NCBI RefSeq assembly: GCF_937616625.2
Contig: NC_065575.1
Coordinates: 22,864,001-22,928,000, forward strand
Direction: 5' to 3'
Origin: Mercurialis annua
Lineage: Eukaryota > Streptophyta > Magnoliopsida > Malpighiales > Euphorbiaceae
DNA: 64,000 bases
The notes beneath the pieces were generated by a model, which saw only the letters and a program-made list of their open reading frames with translations, was not told the DNA's origin and made no database searches. Position numbers and translations under genes: made by a program. Shown piece after piece: positions 11,760 through 24,100 of this stretch; the stretch's first letter is position 1, and each line of letters opens with the position of its first letter.

Positions 11760-14141
11760 TGTAATACCCCGTAAGTTCAGGTGCCGTTTAGAGCAACGTG
11801 TCCGGCAGAAAAGGACCGGAGTTGCAAAGATAAAGATATGGGATATTAAAGAAAAGGATAATATGGAGTAAGACGTATATGTTTGAAGATTAGAATAAGA
11901 AAATAAGGAAAAATATCAAGAAAAGTTACAAACTAGAGTTCAGGGACTAAAGTGGTAATTTAACCAGTTAAGTCCGAAAATGGAATTATTTCGCCAAGGT
12001 CCGCGAAATGTTTTATAGTATTGGTGGTAAAAGTTTCAGGTCAATCGGAGACCTTTTAAAATTTGGACGCGGATTCATTTTGGGCTAAATTGCCAATTTT
12101 GAAGAGTTCAAGGACCAAAGTGTAAATTAGCCAATTTAGCCTCGAGAATAGAAATTGGAAGATTATCGACGGAAATAATTATTTTTGGAGTAGTATTATT
12201 TATTGGGATATAAATAATACGTAGATAATCGAGTTAAAAGGATAATTAACCGTTTGGTTAAAAAAATTGAAAGTTTAAAAGAGAATTGGTTTAAGTTAAA
12301 GAAGTGAGGGATCAAAACAGACTTTTAGCCAATATATAGATATGAATGAAAGAAGAAGAAGAAGGAGCTGAGAGCAGAAGAAAAGAAATGGGAGGCGAGG
12401 GTTTCGGCGATAACTTCGATCCGTCGCCGCTTCGCCGTTTCTCGTCCGAATCGAGTGATTCTCGCGCCGATGGATTGAGAATTCAATTATCTATCTTCTA
12501 CGAGCGTCAATCGAGGTAAGCTTGACGTTTTGGTTTAAGGTTTCGAGCGGCTTTATCGTTTTAACGATTTTGGATTCGAATTTGACGTTTTTGAAGTTAT
12601 TATGACGTTTTTGAAGAAACCGAGATATGGGTTTTGAGTATGGATGTGTGAAGCATGTCGGAATGGTGATAAAACCCCGGAAATCAACTTCCGAGGAGCT
12701 GTGCACGTGGTACACGACCGTGTACCACGGGTGCACGAACGTGTACTGAAAGTACACGAACGTGCACCTAGCAAGGTACACGATCGTGTACCTAAAGTAC
12801 ACGAACGTGTACCCCTGAGGTGCACGAACGTGCACTTGGTTGCACGATCGTGAACCCACCTCGGGGCACGCCCGTGTACCCCGGCTCGTATTCACGAGTG
12901 TATGACGTCTATTTGATCTAGAGATTTGATATTTTCGAGAAAATTGGATTAAAATATTATCGAAGTCAAGAGTCGTATCAGGAATACGATCATATCGAAC
13001 TAAGTTTATAACTTAGAGTTTTAGTATTAAGTTTACGATGATGGATTAAACGTACATATGATTTGAATAGGAAGTGGATACATCGACGAGGTACGAGATC
13101 GACGAGCTGGAATAGTTAAAAGAGTGAATGACGTGTGGAGCTTACGTTTGGATATAAGGAATAGCGATCGTTGTGAGTTATACTTTACTTTGAGTATTAT
13201 TACGCAATAGATAGTTTTTATATTATAAGTATAATATTAAACTACATCGCATGCTATAGTATTTTATCGATAGAAATGAATTTGTACATCGTATTATCGA
13301 ATATATATAGATTGTGAAAACTAGTATATGATCCGGGGGAAACAAGCTACCTATTGGGTGTCAATAGGCTGTGTGATCACCAGCGTCCGGGTAAGTCATA
13401 GATAGAGATTTCATGGGTCGTCTATCATACTTGTTTGTGCATGCGATACAGAGCCTATCTGGTTGAACTATCCCGGGGCCTGTATCTGCGAGTCGGCTGG
13501 TTGAACTATCCCGGACTCATATCGATCGATCGTTAGATGTTGTGATAATGTTCATTAAGCATACTAAGGTATTAGGGTTTCGATCGGATCAAATGCTTGA
13601 AGTATAATATGTTTGTATATATGTGTTTTGTTTTAAATGCGATGTTATTTTCTATAATACCTTAGTAATGTGTTTTCTCACTCAGTATTTCCCCAAATAC
13701 TGACCCCTCACATTGATGTTTTCAGGTGTTTAGAGTCGGATCAGACAGACCGTCTTTGGTGTGCTGGGTACAAAACCCCTTGGTGCTGCAGTAGTATACG
13801 TGTGACGAGTCTTAGCCTAGTATAGTTAGGTTTTATAGGTTGTGTACGTATTTAATGTTTGTTTGATGTGACGTCTTTTGGTTGTCAGTTTTGTATTGAT
13901 CGATAGACGGGCTAGTACGTACAAGTTACGGAAGTGAGATGCCCACTATGGTTGTATCGATGATGTGATATATATGATGTACGTTATGATTGTAAACGTG
14001 TCTTCTTATTACATGTTTATAGGATAGTTGTGTTTGCGTTTCCGCGAAAAAGTTAGAGTGGTTTTAGGCTTGCTACGGGTTTCGGAGCTACCACTCCCAT
14101 TCCCTAGCGCCGGTCTCGGCTCAATAATTTGGGTCGTGACA
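11760..14141 (+). repeat. 3' LTR of E1
   Basis: 2382 bp, offset 3869 bp from the 5' LTR at both ends. No difference from the 5' copy was seen by eye, including the palindrome cluster at 12701-12882. Confidence 0.93.
12701..12882. repeat. Palindrome cluster in E1 3' LTR
   Basis: Second copy of the GTRCACGANCGTGYAC cluster. The 18-bp perfect palindrome is at 12775-12792. Confidence 0.85.
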
Positions 14142-14931
14142 GTATTTGTTTCGTAGCGTTTTTAAACGTTTGGCTTAAATTGCTAAAAATGTGAAATGTT
14201 TGGATTTGCTTCATAACGTTTAGAAACATTTGGTTTTGTTTCGTAACGTTTGCAAACATTTGGCTTAAATTGCTAAAAAAGCGAAACGTTTGGATTTGTT
14301 TCGTAATCTTTTAAACATTTGGATTGGTTTTGTAACGTTTTAAATGTTTGGCTTAAATCAGTAAAAAGGTGAAACATTTGGATTTGTTTCATAACGTTTT
14401 AAACGTTTGGCTTATATCGCTAATAAGATGAAATATTTGGTTTTGTTTCGTAACGTTTGTAAACGTTTGGCTTAAATTGCTAAAAAGGGGAAACGTTTGG
14501 ATTTGTTTTGTAACGTCTGTAAACGTTTGGCTAAAATCGCTAAAAAGGTGAAACGTTTGGATTTGTTTTCAAACGTTTTAAACGTTTGGATTGGTTTCAT
14601 AACGTTTGTAAACGTTTGGCTTAAATCACTAAAAAGGTGAAACATTAGGATTTTTTTCGTAACGTATTAAACGTTTAGATTTGTTTCGTAACGTTTGTAA
14701 CATTTGGCTTTAATCGCTCAAAATGGGAAACGTTTGGATTTGTTCCGTAACGTTTGTAAACGTTTGGCTTAAATCGCTAAAAATGCGAAACGTTTAGATT
14801 TGTTTCATAACGTTTGTAAATGTTATGCTTAAATCGCTAAAAATGGGAAACGTTTGCATTTGTTTCGTAACTTTTGTAAACGTTTGGCTTAAATCGGTAA
14901 AAAGGTGAAACATTTGGTTTTGTTTCGTAAC
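14142..14931. repeat. Satellite array, block 2
   Basis: Satellite continuing directly from block 1 once E1 is removed. Bases 14142-14146 are the right GTATT duplication of E1. Bases 14927-14931 are the left GTAAC duplication of E2. No gene is seen. Confidence 0.95.
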
Positions 14932-15521
14932 TGTCACGACCCATTTTTATGAATCGCGACCGGCGCTAGGGTACGGGTATGGTTGTATCAAAACCTGTAG
15001 CTAGCCTTGCGGATAACCAACAAATACATGAACCTGCAAGAAAACCAATGCTCGGGGGCAATCGAGACTTCAGCCTAAATCTAGCAGTTATAATATTCAA
15101 TAATTAATATAACATGCTTATCCACTTCTGAGTCTAAAAATATGCATAACATAAATAATCTGAAATAATTATATAACATGCCAGAGCAATATAACTAGTC
15201 AGACCAATCCGACAAACAACTGTAATAATAATAAAGACGTCTAGTCAACTACTGCGGTCTAAGAATAAAACAGTTTTACAGTTTATTAAAATAACAGGAA
15301 CCTCCGAGGAAAAGTAAATGCGGAGATCACCAAACTCTCTCAGATCATAACCCTGGGGAAAATTGGGAACGGGGTCAGATATACTGAGATTTGTTCATAC
15401 CACTATTTACATTTATCAAGTGGAAAACCTTTAAAACCGTTTAAAACATTTAATATAAACATTACGTATAATAGTTGGAACCCTAATCCACAATACTAAA
15501 TATAACCATAATCCGATAGGC

Positions 15522-15648
15522 CTGGTCCCGAGAGCTGAGCTACACCGAGTTACCACCGACCATTCTTAATCCATAACCAGAGTCCCGAGAGCTGAGCTAC
15601 ACCGAGTTACTCTACTGGTCCCGAGAGCTATGCTCACACCGAGTTACC
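15522..15648 (-). repeat. Three-fold GTAACTCGGTGT...CTCGGGACC repeat in E2 LTR
   Basis: Three tandem copies of an approximately 32-bp unit with spacers; on the minus strand each contains ACTCGGTGT, AGCTC and TCTCGGGA. One copy carries the variant GAGCATAGCTC. The same triplet, with the same variant, occurs in the E4 LTRs. Confidence 0.85.
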
Positions 15649-17335
15649 ACCACATATCACATACCTTATCTAGATCAATACCGGTGCGCACGCAGTCCTA
15701 ATGATGCCCATTAGGTAGCATGTTCCAACTAGAAGCCATAATATAAAAACAGTTCGAAATATACGTACAGTATATATATTTAATATTAAAATAACAATTT
15801 ACTTAATAAAGCGGTAAATAGTAAGTACAAACTCACTGCTTGCTAATCCACGTGAAAACTCCTGGCAAGCAACCTAGACTCGGTTCGCCTCAAAAACACG
15901 AACAGTCGACGTGTCTAAATACAAATAAATAATTATTAAAACGAACCCTAACTCTAGAGAGTACTAGACACCACATAGGACTAGCACCAACAACAAGTCA
16001 AGATAAAACCAACCAGAGTAAACACAATACTCAATTAATTAATAAACCACACAAGTCTAGTCTACTGAGTTCCCGCTTTAAAATCCATTTCATAAAATAC
16101 TTTTTAAAACAATTGTTAAATAATAAACCAAGTAATCTCCAAATAGTGGGTTAGCCGAGTTACTGATAACTACCAAGCTAACCTCACATGTCAGGTGACC
16201 CAAGTCTAACCCGACCCAATCATTTTATCAAAATATAAACCATAGTTTATAATCCCAAGAATAATGATTTGATAAAATAATAAATTATAATTGAAAGCGG
16301 AACTCAATATCTTTAAACAAAAATAACCATTAGTTACTAACAAAAACTTAACCACAATAAAGTTTAAGAAAACGTTTTATGTCAAAACGTAACTTTATCC
16401 AAAATGGCACATCAAGCCAATATTTTCAAAACCCAGAATTACCCAAGTAATTATGTGATTAAAGATTATAAAATAAAAATTGTATTCAGATTGAAATTAT
16501 AAAAACCAATCCGATTAACATCAAAAAGAATATTATTTCCAAATTTAAACGATGCTAACACTTAGCAAAAATTTGGCTAAACAAGCCAACAACATTACAA
16601 GCATGCTATAACACTTAAATGAATCCAATAAGGATTGCATAACACATTTAAATCATTTGCTCAGAATGAACCAACAATCAAACCATATATCAATCGAATA
16701 ACTATGGCATACATAACATAACTCGTGTACAAACAATCAAGAATCGATGGGCAACAATCTTGAACAATATCATCATGCCAAAGACATTACAAACAGCCCT
16801 AACATGTATTTCCAGCCACTGTCAACATATTCAAACAGTAGGTAAGCAATGAAATAATCATACCAAGCAAGCTAGCACTTAACCTAGCAATTCAATTCAT
16901 AATACCCAAGGTAAAATCCAATACAAACACTCTAAACCAAAGCTAACTATACATAATCAGTTCTAAGCATGCCAAAACAGTAAATCAAATCATCACAACA
17001 CCCAAGGTATAGGTTTAACCTTAAAACACAAGATTCGGCACTTACCGACGAAGATAAGCGGATAAAACATCACATGGATCCAAGAACGAGGCGAATCAGA
17101 ATTGGTATGCTTAAGACCTCATACAACAATGGAAAACATGGATACATAAGCCCTAAAACGAATTGAACAAAGGAAATGTGACCATACTAAGGATAGGGTA
17201 TGCGGATCACTTACCGGAGTCCAACAAACAAAGGAATTGATGTACAAACTATCAAATCAGAGTGTTGTAATGTTAATGGGTCGGCTAGGGTTTTCACAAA
17301 ATGAAATAAAAAGAATTTGGTCGAATTATGGGGTC

Positions 17336-17343
17336 TATTTATA
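17336..17343 (-). promoter_or_regulatory. TATA box of E2 LTR
   Basis: The minus strand reads CTATAAATAGA, a strong plant-type TATA box about 305 bp into the LTR and just downstream of the GC-rich cassette. Transcription would run toward lower coordinates. Confidence 0.7.
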
Positions 17344-17365
17344 GACCCCACGCAAAATCAGCAGT

Positions 17366-17480
17366 GGGGCGCGATGGCAGGCGCGTCGCGAGGCGCGACG
17401 GGCCATCGCGCCCTGCCACAATTTTCAAAGAGGGCACGACGCGAGGAGCGCCAGACCTGTCGCGCCTTCCGTCGCGCCCT
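17366..17480. repeat. GC-rich inverted-repeat cassette in E2 U3
   Basis: Repeated GGCGCGATGG / CCATCGCGCC and GGCGCGTCGCG / CGCGACGGG-type words in both orientations, so the segment can fold on itself. It is strongly CpG-rich inside an AT-rich LTR and lies directly upstream of the TATA box. E3 has a related cassette. Confidence 0.8.
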
Positions 17481-17647
17481 GTAGGCCAAAAATAAGAAGG
17501 GTCCGAAATGGGCCCCGAGCCCGGCGATGATGGGCATCCGAATCTAATCTTCTAAACAAAGACTAAACGAGCCCATACACGCAAGATACGAACGACGAAA
17601 TGATCAAACACTAACGGAAACACGATTGGAAAACACGGGGTATTACA

Positions 17648-17660
17648 TTCTCCCCAACTT
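17648..17660 (-). promoter_or_regulatory. Polypurine tract of E2
   Basis: On the minus strand AAGTTGGGGAGAA abuts the LTR start, matching the E4 tract (AGTTGGGGAGAA). Confidence 0.88.
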
Positions 17661-17665
17661 ATATA

Positions 17666-17683
17666 AAATTCGTCCTCGAATTT
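17666..17683. promoter_or_regulatory. Conserved tail hairpin of E2
   Basis: The minus strand reads AAATTCGAGGACGAATTT, identical to the 18-bp tail hairpin in E1 and E4, five bases beyond the polypurine tract. Confidence 0.85.
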
Positions 17684-18068
17684 AAAACAACACAACACAC
17701 GTAATAACATATCATAAAACTATATGCTGTCCGAACGAAAATGCACATAGCCAACGTAAAACACATAAAAAGATACCTAAGGAATCAAGGACCACAATAA
17801 TAACTATTCTGCATAACAATTCTGTCTTTTAAGAACACTCCTAAACCAAGTCCAATCCAAACTGTAATCATAGGAATTCCGTGCTTAACGACCTAAGAAC
17901 TTGCGTAAGCAAAACTCAATGGGTTCAATAACACCACTTGCATAAACCAAACAATCTCAAATTGTAACAAAAATTATCCACACTAACTTCCACTTAACAT
18001 AAAACGACAACGCCCTATCTAGGTGAAATAAAACGAAGGAATACAAACTCTCCGACATAAATATCGAC
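17684..18068 (-). other. 3' untranslated remnant of E2
   Basis: About 385 bp of AT-rich internal sequence between the chromodomain remnant and the tail hairpin. No coding potential or recognisable motif was seen. Confidence 0.6.
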
Positions 18069-18148
18069 TGAAATATTTAGGATAATCAAGAACGATCCTC
18101 GAATCTCTTTTAATTATAACTCTAGACAAAATTTCCACCCAGAGAATG
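18069..18148 (-). pseudogene. Decayed C-terminal end of pol (chromodomain tail) in E2
   Basis: On the minus strand, one frame reads a stretch ending KRDSRIVLDYPKYF. This resembles the end of chromovirus integrase chromodomains, where a W-E-x-E-x-x-M-R-x-x-Y-P-x-L-F pattern closes the protein; E4 ends similarly with [14 protein letters not shown]. An LW-like and an FV-like position precede it in a different frame, so the remnant is frameshifted. It supports the view that E2 once had a coding region. Confidence is moderate because only about 25 residues are involved. Confidence 0.5.
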
Positions 18149-18191
18149 TCAACACAAGACGAAACACGCCGAAAACATATGGGGTATCACA
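18149..18191 (-). repeat. Probable truncated 5' LTR start of E2
   Basis: From 18191 the minus strand reads TGTGATACCCC, then GTTTTC and CGTGTTTC, paralleling the start of the intact E2 LTR (TGTAATACCCC, GTTTTCC, CGTGTTTCC). It abuts the GTAAC duplication. Similarity fades within about 40 bp, where the deletion joins pol. Confidence 0.6.
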
Positions 18192-21100
18192 GTAACGTTT
18201 GTAAACGTTTGGCTTAAATCGCTAAAAAGGTGAAACGTTTGAATTTGTTTCTTAACATTTGTAAACGTTTGCCTTAAATCGCTAAAAAGGGGAAACGTTT
18301 GGATTTGTTTCGTAATGTATTAAACGTTTGGATTGGTTTCGTAACGTTTGTAAAATTTGGTTTAAATCGCTAAAAAGGTGAAATGTTTGGATTGGTTTCA
18401 TAACGTTTTAAACGTTTGGCTTATATTGCTAAAAAGGTGAAACTTTTGGTTTTGTTTCGTAACGTTTGTAAACGTTTGGCTTAAATCGCTAAAAAGGTGA
18501 AGTTTGAATTTGTTTCGTAACGTTTTTAAACGTTTTCCTTAAATCTCTAAAAAGGGGAAACGTTTGGATTTCTTTCTTAACGAATTAAACGTTTGGATTG
18601 GTTTCGCAACGTTTGTAAAATTTGGTTTAAATCGCTAAAAAGGTGAAATGTTAGGATTTTTTCGTAATGTATTAAACATTTGGATTTGTTTCGCAACGTT
18701 TGTAACATTTGGCTTCAATCGCTAAAAAGGTAAAATGTTTAGATTTGTTTCGTAACATTTGTAAACGTTTAGCTTAAATCGATAAAAAGGTGAAACGTTT
18801 GGTTTTGTAACGTTCGTAAACGTTTGGCATAAATCGCTAATAAGGTGAAACATTTGGAATTGTTTCGTAACGTTTGTAAACGTTTGGTTTAAATCGGTAA
18901 AAATGTGAAACGTTTGGATTTGTTTCGTAAAGTTTGTAAACGTTTGGCTTCAATTGCAAAAAATGTGAAACGCTTGGATTTGTTTCGTAACGTTTGTAAA
19001 AGTTTGGCTTAAATCGCTAAAAAGGTGAAACGTTTGGATTTGTTTCGTAACATTTTAAACAATTGGATTTGTTTCGTAACATTTGTAAATGTTTGGCTTA
19101 AATCGCTAAAAATTGGAAACTTTTGGATTTGTTTTGTAACGTTTTAAACGTTTGGGTTGGTTTCGTAATGTTTTAATCGTTTGGCTTAATTTGCTAAAAA
19201 GGTGAAACGTTTAGATTTGATTCGTAACGTTTGTAAACGTTTGGCTTAAATCGCTAAAAATGGGAAACATTTGGATTAGTTTCTTAACGTTTGTAAACAT
19301 TTGGCTTAAATTGCTATAAAGGGGAAACATTTGGTATTGTTTCATAACGTTTGTAAACGTTTGGCTTAAATCGCTATAAAGGGGAAACATTTGGTTTTGT
19401 TTCGAAACGATTGTAAACGTTTGGCCTAAATCGCTAAAAAGGGGAAACGTTTGGATTCGTTTCGTAACATTTTAAAAGCTTGGATTTGTTTCGTAACGTG
19501 TGGAAATGTTTGGCTTAAATCGCTAAAATTGTGAAACGTTTGGATTGGTTTCGTAATATTTTATACATTTGGCTTAAATCGCTATAAAGGTGTACCTTTT
19601 GGATATGTTTCGTAACGTTTTGAAAATTTGGATTGGTTTCGTAACGTTTTAAACGTTTGGCTTAAATCGCTAAAAAGGGGAAGCGTTTGGATTTGTTTCG
19701 TAATGTTTGTAAACGTTTGGCTTATATCGCAAAAAAGGTGAAATGTTTGGATTTTTTTTGTAACGTTTGTAAACGTTTGGCTTAAATCGCTAAAAAGGTG
19801 ATATGATTGGATTTGTTTTGTAACGTTTGAAAAGTTTGGATTTGTTTTGTAACTTTTGTAAACGTTTGGCTTAAATTGCTAAAAATGTGAAACGTTTGGA
19901 TTTGCTTCATAACTTTTATAAACGTTTGGTTTTATTTCGTAACGTTTGCAAACATTTGGCTTAAATTGCTAAAAAGGCGAAACATTTGGATTTGTTTCGT
20001 AATCTTTTAAACGTTTGGATTAGTTTTGTAACGTTTTAAATGTTTGGCTTAAATCGGTAAAAAGTTGAAACATTTAGATTTGTTTCATAACGTTTTAAAC
20101 GTTTGGCTTATATCGCTAATAAGATGAAACATTTGGTTTTGTTTCGTAACGTTTGTAAACGTTTGGCTTAAATCGCTAAAAAGGTGAAACGTTTGGATTT
20201 GTTTTGTAACGTTTTAAACGTTTGGATTGGTTTCGTAACGTTTGTAAACGTTTGGCTTAAATCACTAAAAAGGTGAAACATTAGGATTTTTTTCGTAACG
20301 TATTAAACGTTTAGATTTGTTTCGTAACGTTTGTAACATTTGGCTTTAATCGCTAAAAATGGGAAACATTTGGATTTGTTTCGTAACGTTTGTAAACGTT
20401 TGGTTTAAATCGCTAAAAATGCGAAACGTTTAGATTTGTTTCATAACGTTTGTAAACGTTTTGCTTATATCACTAAAAATGTGAAACGTTTACATTTGTT
20501 TCGTAACTTTTGTAAACGTTTGGCTTAAATCGCTAAAAAGATGAAACATTTGTATTTGTTTATTAACGTTTTAAACGTTTCGATTGGTTTCGTCACGTTT
20601 TAAACGTTTGGCTGAAATCTCTAAAAAGGAGAAACATTTGGTTTTGTTTCGTAACGTTTGTAAACGTTTGACTTGATTCGCTAAAAAGCTGAAACGTTTA
20701 GATTTGTTTCTTAACGTTTTAAACGTTCGAATTTGTTTTGTAACTGTAGTAAACATTTGGCTTAAATTAAAAAAAGGTGAAACGTTTGGATTTGTTTCGT
20801 AACATTTGTAAATGTTTGGCTTAAATTGCTAAAAAGGTATAAGTTTGGATTTGTTTCGTAACGTTTTAAACGTTTGGATTGGTTTTGTAACGTTTTAAAT
20901 GTTTCGCATAAATCGCTATAAAAGTGAAATGTTTGGATTTGTTTCGTAACGTTTTAAACGTTTGGCTTATATCGCTAAAAAGGTGAAACATTTTGTTTTG
21001 TTTCGTAACGTTTGTTAACGTTTGGCTTAAATAGCTAAAAAGGCGTAACGTTTGAATTTGTTTCGTAACGTTTGTAAACGTTTGCCTTAAATCGCTAAAA

Positions 21101-24100
21101 AAGGGAAACGTTTGGATTGGTTTCGTAACGTTTGTAAAATTTGGTTTAAATCGCTAAAAAGGTGAAATGTTAGGATTTTTTTCGTAATGTATTAAACATT
21201 TGGATTTGTTTCGCAACGTTTGTAACATTTGGCTTCAATCGCAAAAAAGGTAAAACGTTTAGATTTGTTTCTTAACGTTTTAATCGTTCGAATTTGTTTT
21301 GTAACTGTAGTAATCATTTGGCTTAAATTGTTAAAAAGGTGAAACGTTTGGATTTGTTTCGTAATGTTTGTAAATGTTTGGCTTAAATTGCTAAAAAGGT
21401 ATAAGTTTGGATTTGTTTCGTAACGTTTTAAACGTTTGGATTGGTTTTGTAACGTTTTAAATATTTTGCTTAAATCGTTAAAAAGGTGAAATGTTTGGAT
21501 TGGTTTCGTAACGTTTTAAACGTTTGGCTTATATCGCTAAAAAGGTGAAACATTTGGTTTTGTTTCGTAACGTTTGTAAACGTTTGGCTTAAATAGCTAA
21601 AAAGGGGAAACGTTTGAATTTGTTTCGTAACGTTTGTAAACGTTAGCCTTAAATCGTAAAAAAGGGGAAACGTTTGGATTTATTTCGTAACATATTAAAC
21701 GTTAGGATTGGTTTCGTAACGTTTGTAAAATTTGGTTTAAATCGCTAAAAAGGTGACATGTTAGGATTTTTTTCGTAATGTATTAAACATTTGGATTTGT
21801 TTCGCAACGTTTGTAACATTTGGCTACAATCGCAAAAAAGGTAAAACGTTTAGATTTGTTTCTTAACGTTTTAATCGTTCGAATTTGTTTTGTAACTGTA
21901 GTAATCATTTGGCTTAAATTGTTAAAAAGGTGAAACGTTTGGATTTGTTTCGTAATGTTTGTAAATGTTTGGCTTAAATTGCTAAAAAGGTATAAGTTTG
22001 GATTTGTTTCGTAACGTTTTAAACGTTTGGATTGGTTTTGTAACGTTTTAAATATTTTGCTTAAATCGTTAAAAAGGTGAAATGTTTGGATTGGTTTCGT
22101 AACGTTTTAAACGTTTGGCTTATATCGCTAAAAAGGTGAAACATTTGGTTTTGTTTCGTAACGTTTGTAAACGTTTGGCTTAAATAGCTAAAAAGGGGAA
22201 ACGTTTGAATTTGTTTCGTAACGTTTGTAAACGTTAGCCTTAAATCGTAAAAAAGGGGAAACGTTTGGATTTATTTCGTAACATATTAAACGTTAGGATT
22301 GGTTTCGTAACGTTTGTAAAATTTGGTTTAAATCGCTAAAAAGGTGACATGTTAGGATTTTTTTCGTAATGTATTAAACATTTGGATTTGTTTCGCAACG
22401 TTTGTAACATTTGGCTTCAATCGCAAAAAAGGTAAAACGTTTAGATTTGTTTCTTAACGTTTTAATCGTTCGAATTTGTTTTGTAACTGTAGTAATCATT
22501 TGGCTTAAATTGTTAAAAAGGTGAAACGTTTGGATTTGTTTCGTAATTTTTGTAAATGTTTGGCTTAAATTGCTAAAAAGGTATAAGTTTGGATTTGTTT
22601 CGTAACGTTTTAAACGTTTGGATTGGTTTTGTAACGTTTTAAATATTTTGCTTAAATCGTTAAAAAGGTGAAATGTTTGGATTGGTTTCGTAACGTTTTA
22701 AACGTTTGGCTTATATCGCTAAAAAGGTGAAACATTTGGTTTTGTTTCGTAACGTTTGTAAACGTTTGGCTTAAATAGCTAAAAAGGGGAAACGTTTGAA
22801 TTTGTTTCGTAACGTTTGTAAACGTTAGCCTTAAATCGTAAAAAAGGGGAAACGTTTGGATTTATTTCGTAACATATTAAACGTTAGGATTGGTTTCGTA
22901 ACGTTTGTAAAATTTGGTTTAAATCGCTAAAAAGGTGACATGTTAGGATTTTTTTCGTAATGTATTAAACATTTGGATTTGTTTCGCAATGTTTGTAACA
23001 TTTGGCTTCAATCGCTAAAAAGGTGAAACGTTTAGATTTGTTTCGTAACGTTTGTAAACGTTTAGCTTAAATCGATAAAAAGGTGAAACGTTTGGTTTTG
23101 TTTTGTAACGTTCGTAAACGTTTGGCATATTGGATTTGTTTCGTAACGTTTGTAAAAGTTTGGCTTAAATCGCTAAAAAGGTGAAATGATTGATTTGTTT
23201 CGTGACATTTTAAACGTTTGGATTTGTTTGGTAACGTTTGTAAATGTTTGGCTTAAATCGCTAAAAAATTGAAACGTTTGGATTTGTTGCATAACGTTTT
23301 AAACGTTTGGATTGGTTTCATAATGTTTTAATCGTTTGGCTTAATTCGCTAAAAAGGTGAAACGTTTGGATTTGTTTCGTAACGTTTGTAAACGTTTGGC
23401 TTAAATCGCTAAAAATGGAAAACATTTGGATTTGTTTCCTAACGTTTGTAAACATTTGGCTTAAATCGCTAAAAAGGGGAAACATTTGGTTTTGTTTCGA
23501 AACGATTGTAAACGTTTGGGTTAAATTGCTAAAAAGGTGAAACGTTTGGATTCGTTTCGTAACATTATAAACGCTTGGATTTGTTTCGTAACGTATGTAA
23601 ATGTTTGGCTTTAATCGCTAAAATTGTGAAACGTTTGGATTTGTTTCGTAACGTTTTAAACATTTGGATTGGTTTCGTAACGTTTTAAACGTTAGGCTTA
23701 TATCGCTAAAAAGGGGAAACGTTTGGATTTATTTCGTAACGTTTGTAAACGTTTGGCTTAAATCGCAAAAAAGGTGAAATGTTTAGATTTTTTTTAACGT
23801 TTGTAAACGTTTGGCTTAAATCGCTAAAAAGGTGAAATGATTGGATTTGTTTCGTAACATTTTAAACGTTTGGATTTGTTTCGTAACGTTTGTAAACGTT
23901 TGGCTTAAATTGCTAAAAATGTGAAACGTTTGGATTTGCTTCGTAATGTTTATAAACGTTTGGTTTAAATCACTAAAAACGTGAAACGTTTGGTTTTGTT
24001 TCGTAACGTTTGCAAACATTTGGCTTAAATTGCTGAAAAGATGAAACGTTTGTATTTGTTTCGTAATCTTTTAAACGTTTGGATTGGTTTCGTAATGTTT

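Larger units (their letters stand above)
7891..14141 (+). mobile_element. E1: complete non-autonomous LTR retrotransposon (LARD-like)
   Basis: Two direct LTRs of 2382 bp (7891-10272 and 11760-14141) flank a 1487-bp internal region with a primer-binding site and a polypurine tract but no gag or pol. The element begins TGTAATACCCC, ends GGGTCGTGACA and is flanked by the 5-bp duplication GTATT. The LTRs are equal in length and I noticed no mismatch between them, so the insertion is very young. The LTR ends, primer site, leader block (AGGAACTACTGC) and tail hairpin match those of the chromovirus E4 in this window. E1 therefore looks like a parasite of Ty3/gypsy (Tekay-like) enzymes. Large LTRs with a non-coding interior fit the LARD class better than TRIM. 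Confidence 0.92.
14932..17647 (-). repeat. 3' LTR of E2
   Basis: 2716 bp; on the minus strand it starts TGTAATACCCCG and ends CCCATTTTCA-like sequence plus GGGTCGTGACA. The downstream half is clearly homologous to the E4 LTR: shared blocks include AACTCGGCTAACCCACTATT, the GAGTTCCCGC region near 16070 and the three-fold CTCGGTGT repeat. The U3 end differs from E4. Confidence 0.9.
14932..18191 (-). mobile_element. E2: internally deleted chromovirus-type LTR element
   Basis: Read on the minus strand: about 40 bp resembling an LTR start (TGTGATACCCC at 18191), then about 500 bp of 3' internal sequence ending in the tail hairpin and polypurine tract, then a full 2716-bp LTR ending GGGTCGTGACA at 14932. 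The whole is flanked by GTAAC (14927-14931 and 18192-18196), and joining the flanks restores a normal satellite unit, so both outer ends are the original integration ends. The simplest reading is a deletion that removed almost all of the 5' LTR plus gag and most of pol. It is not a normal solo LTR, because internal sequence remains outside the LTR. Confidence 0.85.

Noticed and set aside
14932..18191. E2 interpreted as an ordinary solo LTR
   Set aside because: The duplication lies about 540 bp beyond the LTR boundary, after polypurine tract, tail hairpin and pol remnant, so internal sequence is retained.
21168..22988. Regular direct repeats considered as a CRISPR-like array
   Set aside because: Units are contiguous satellite variants with no unique spacers, and the genome context is a plant retrotransposon and satellite region.
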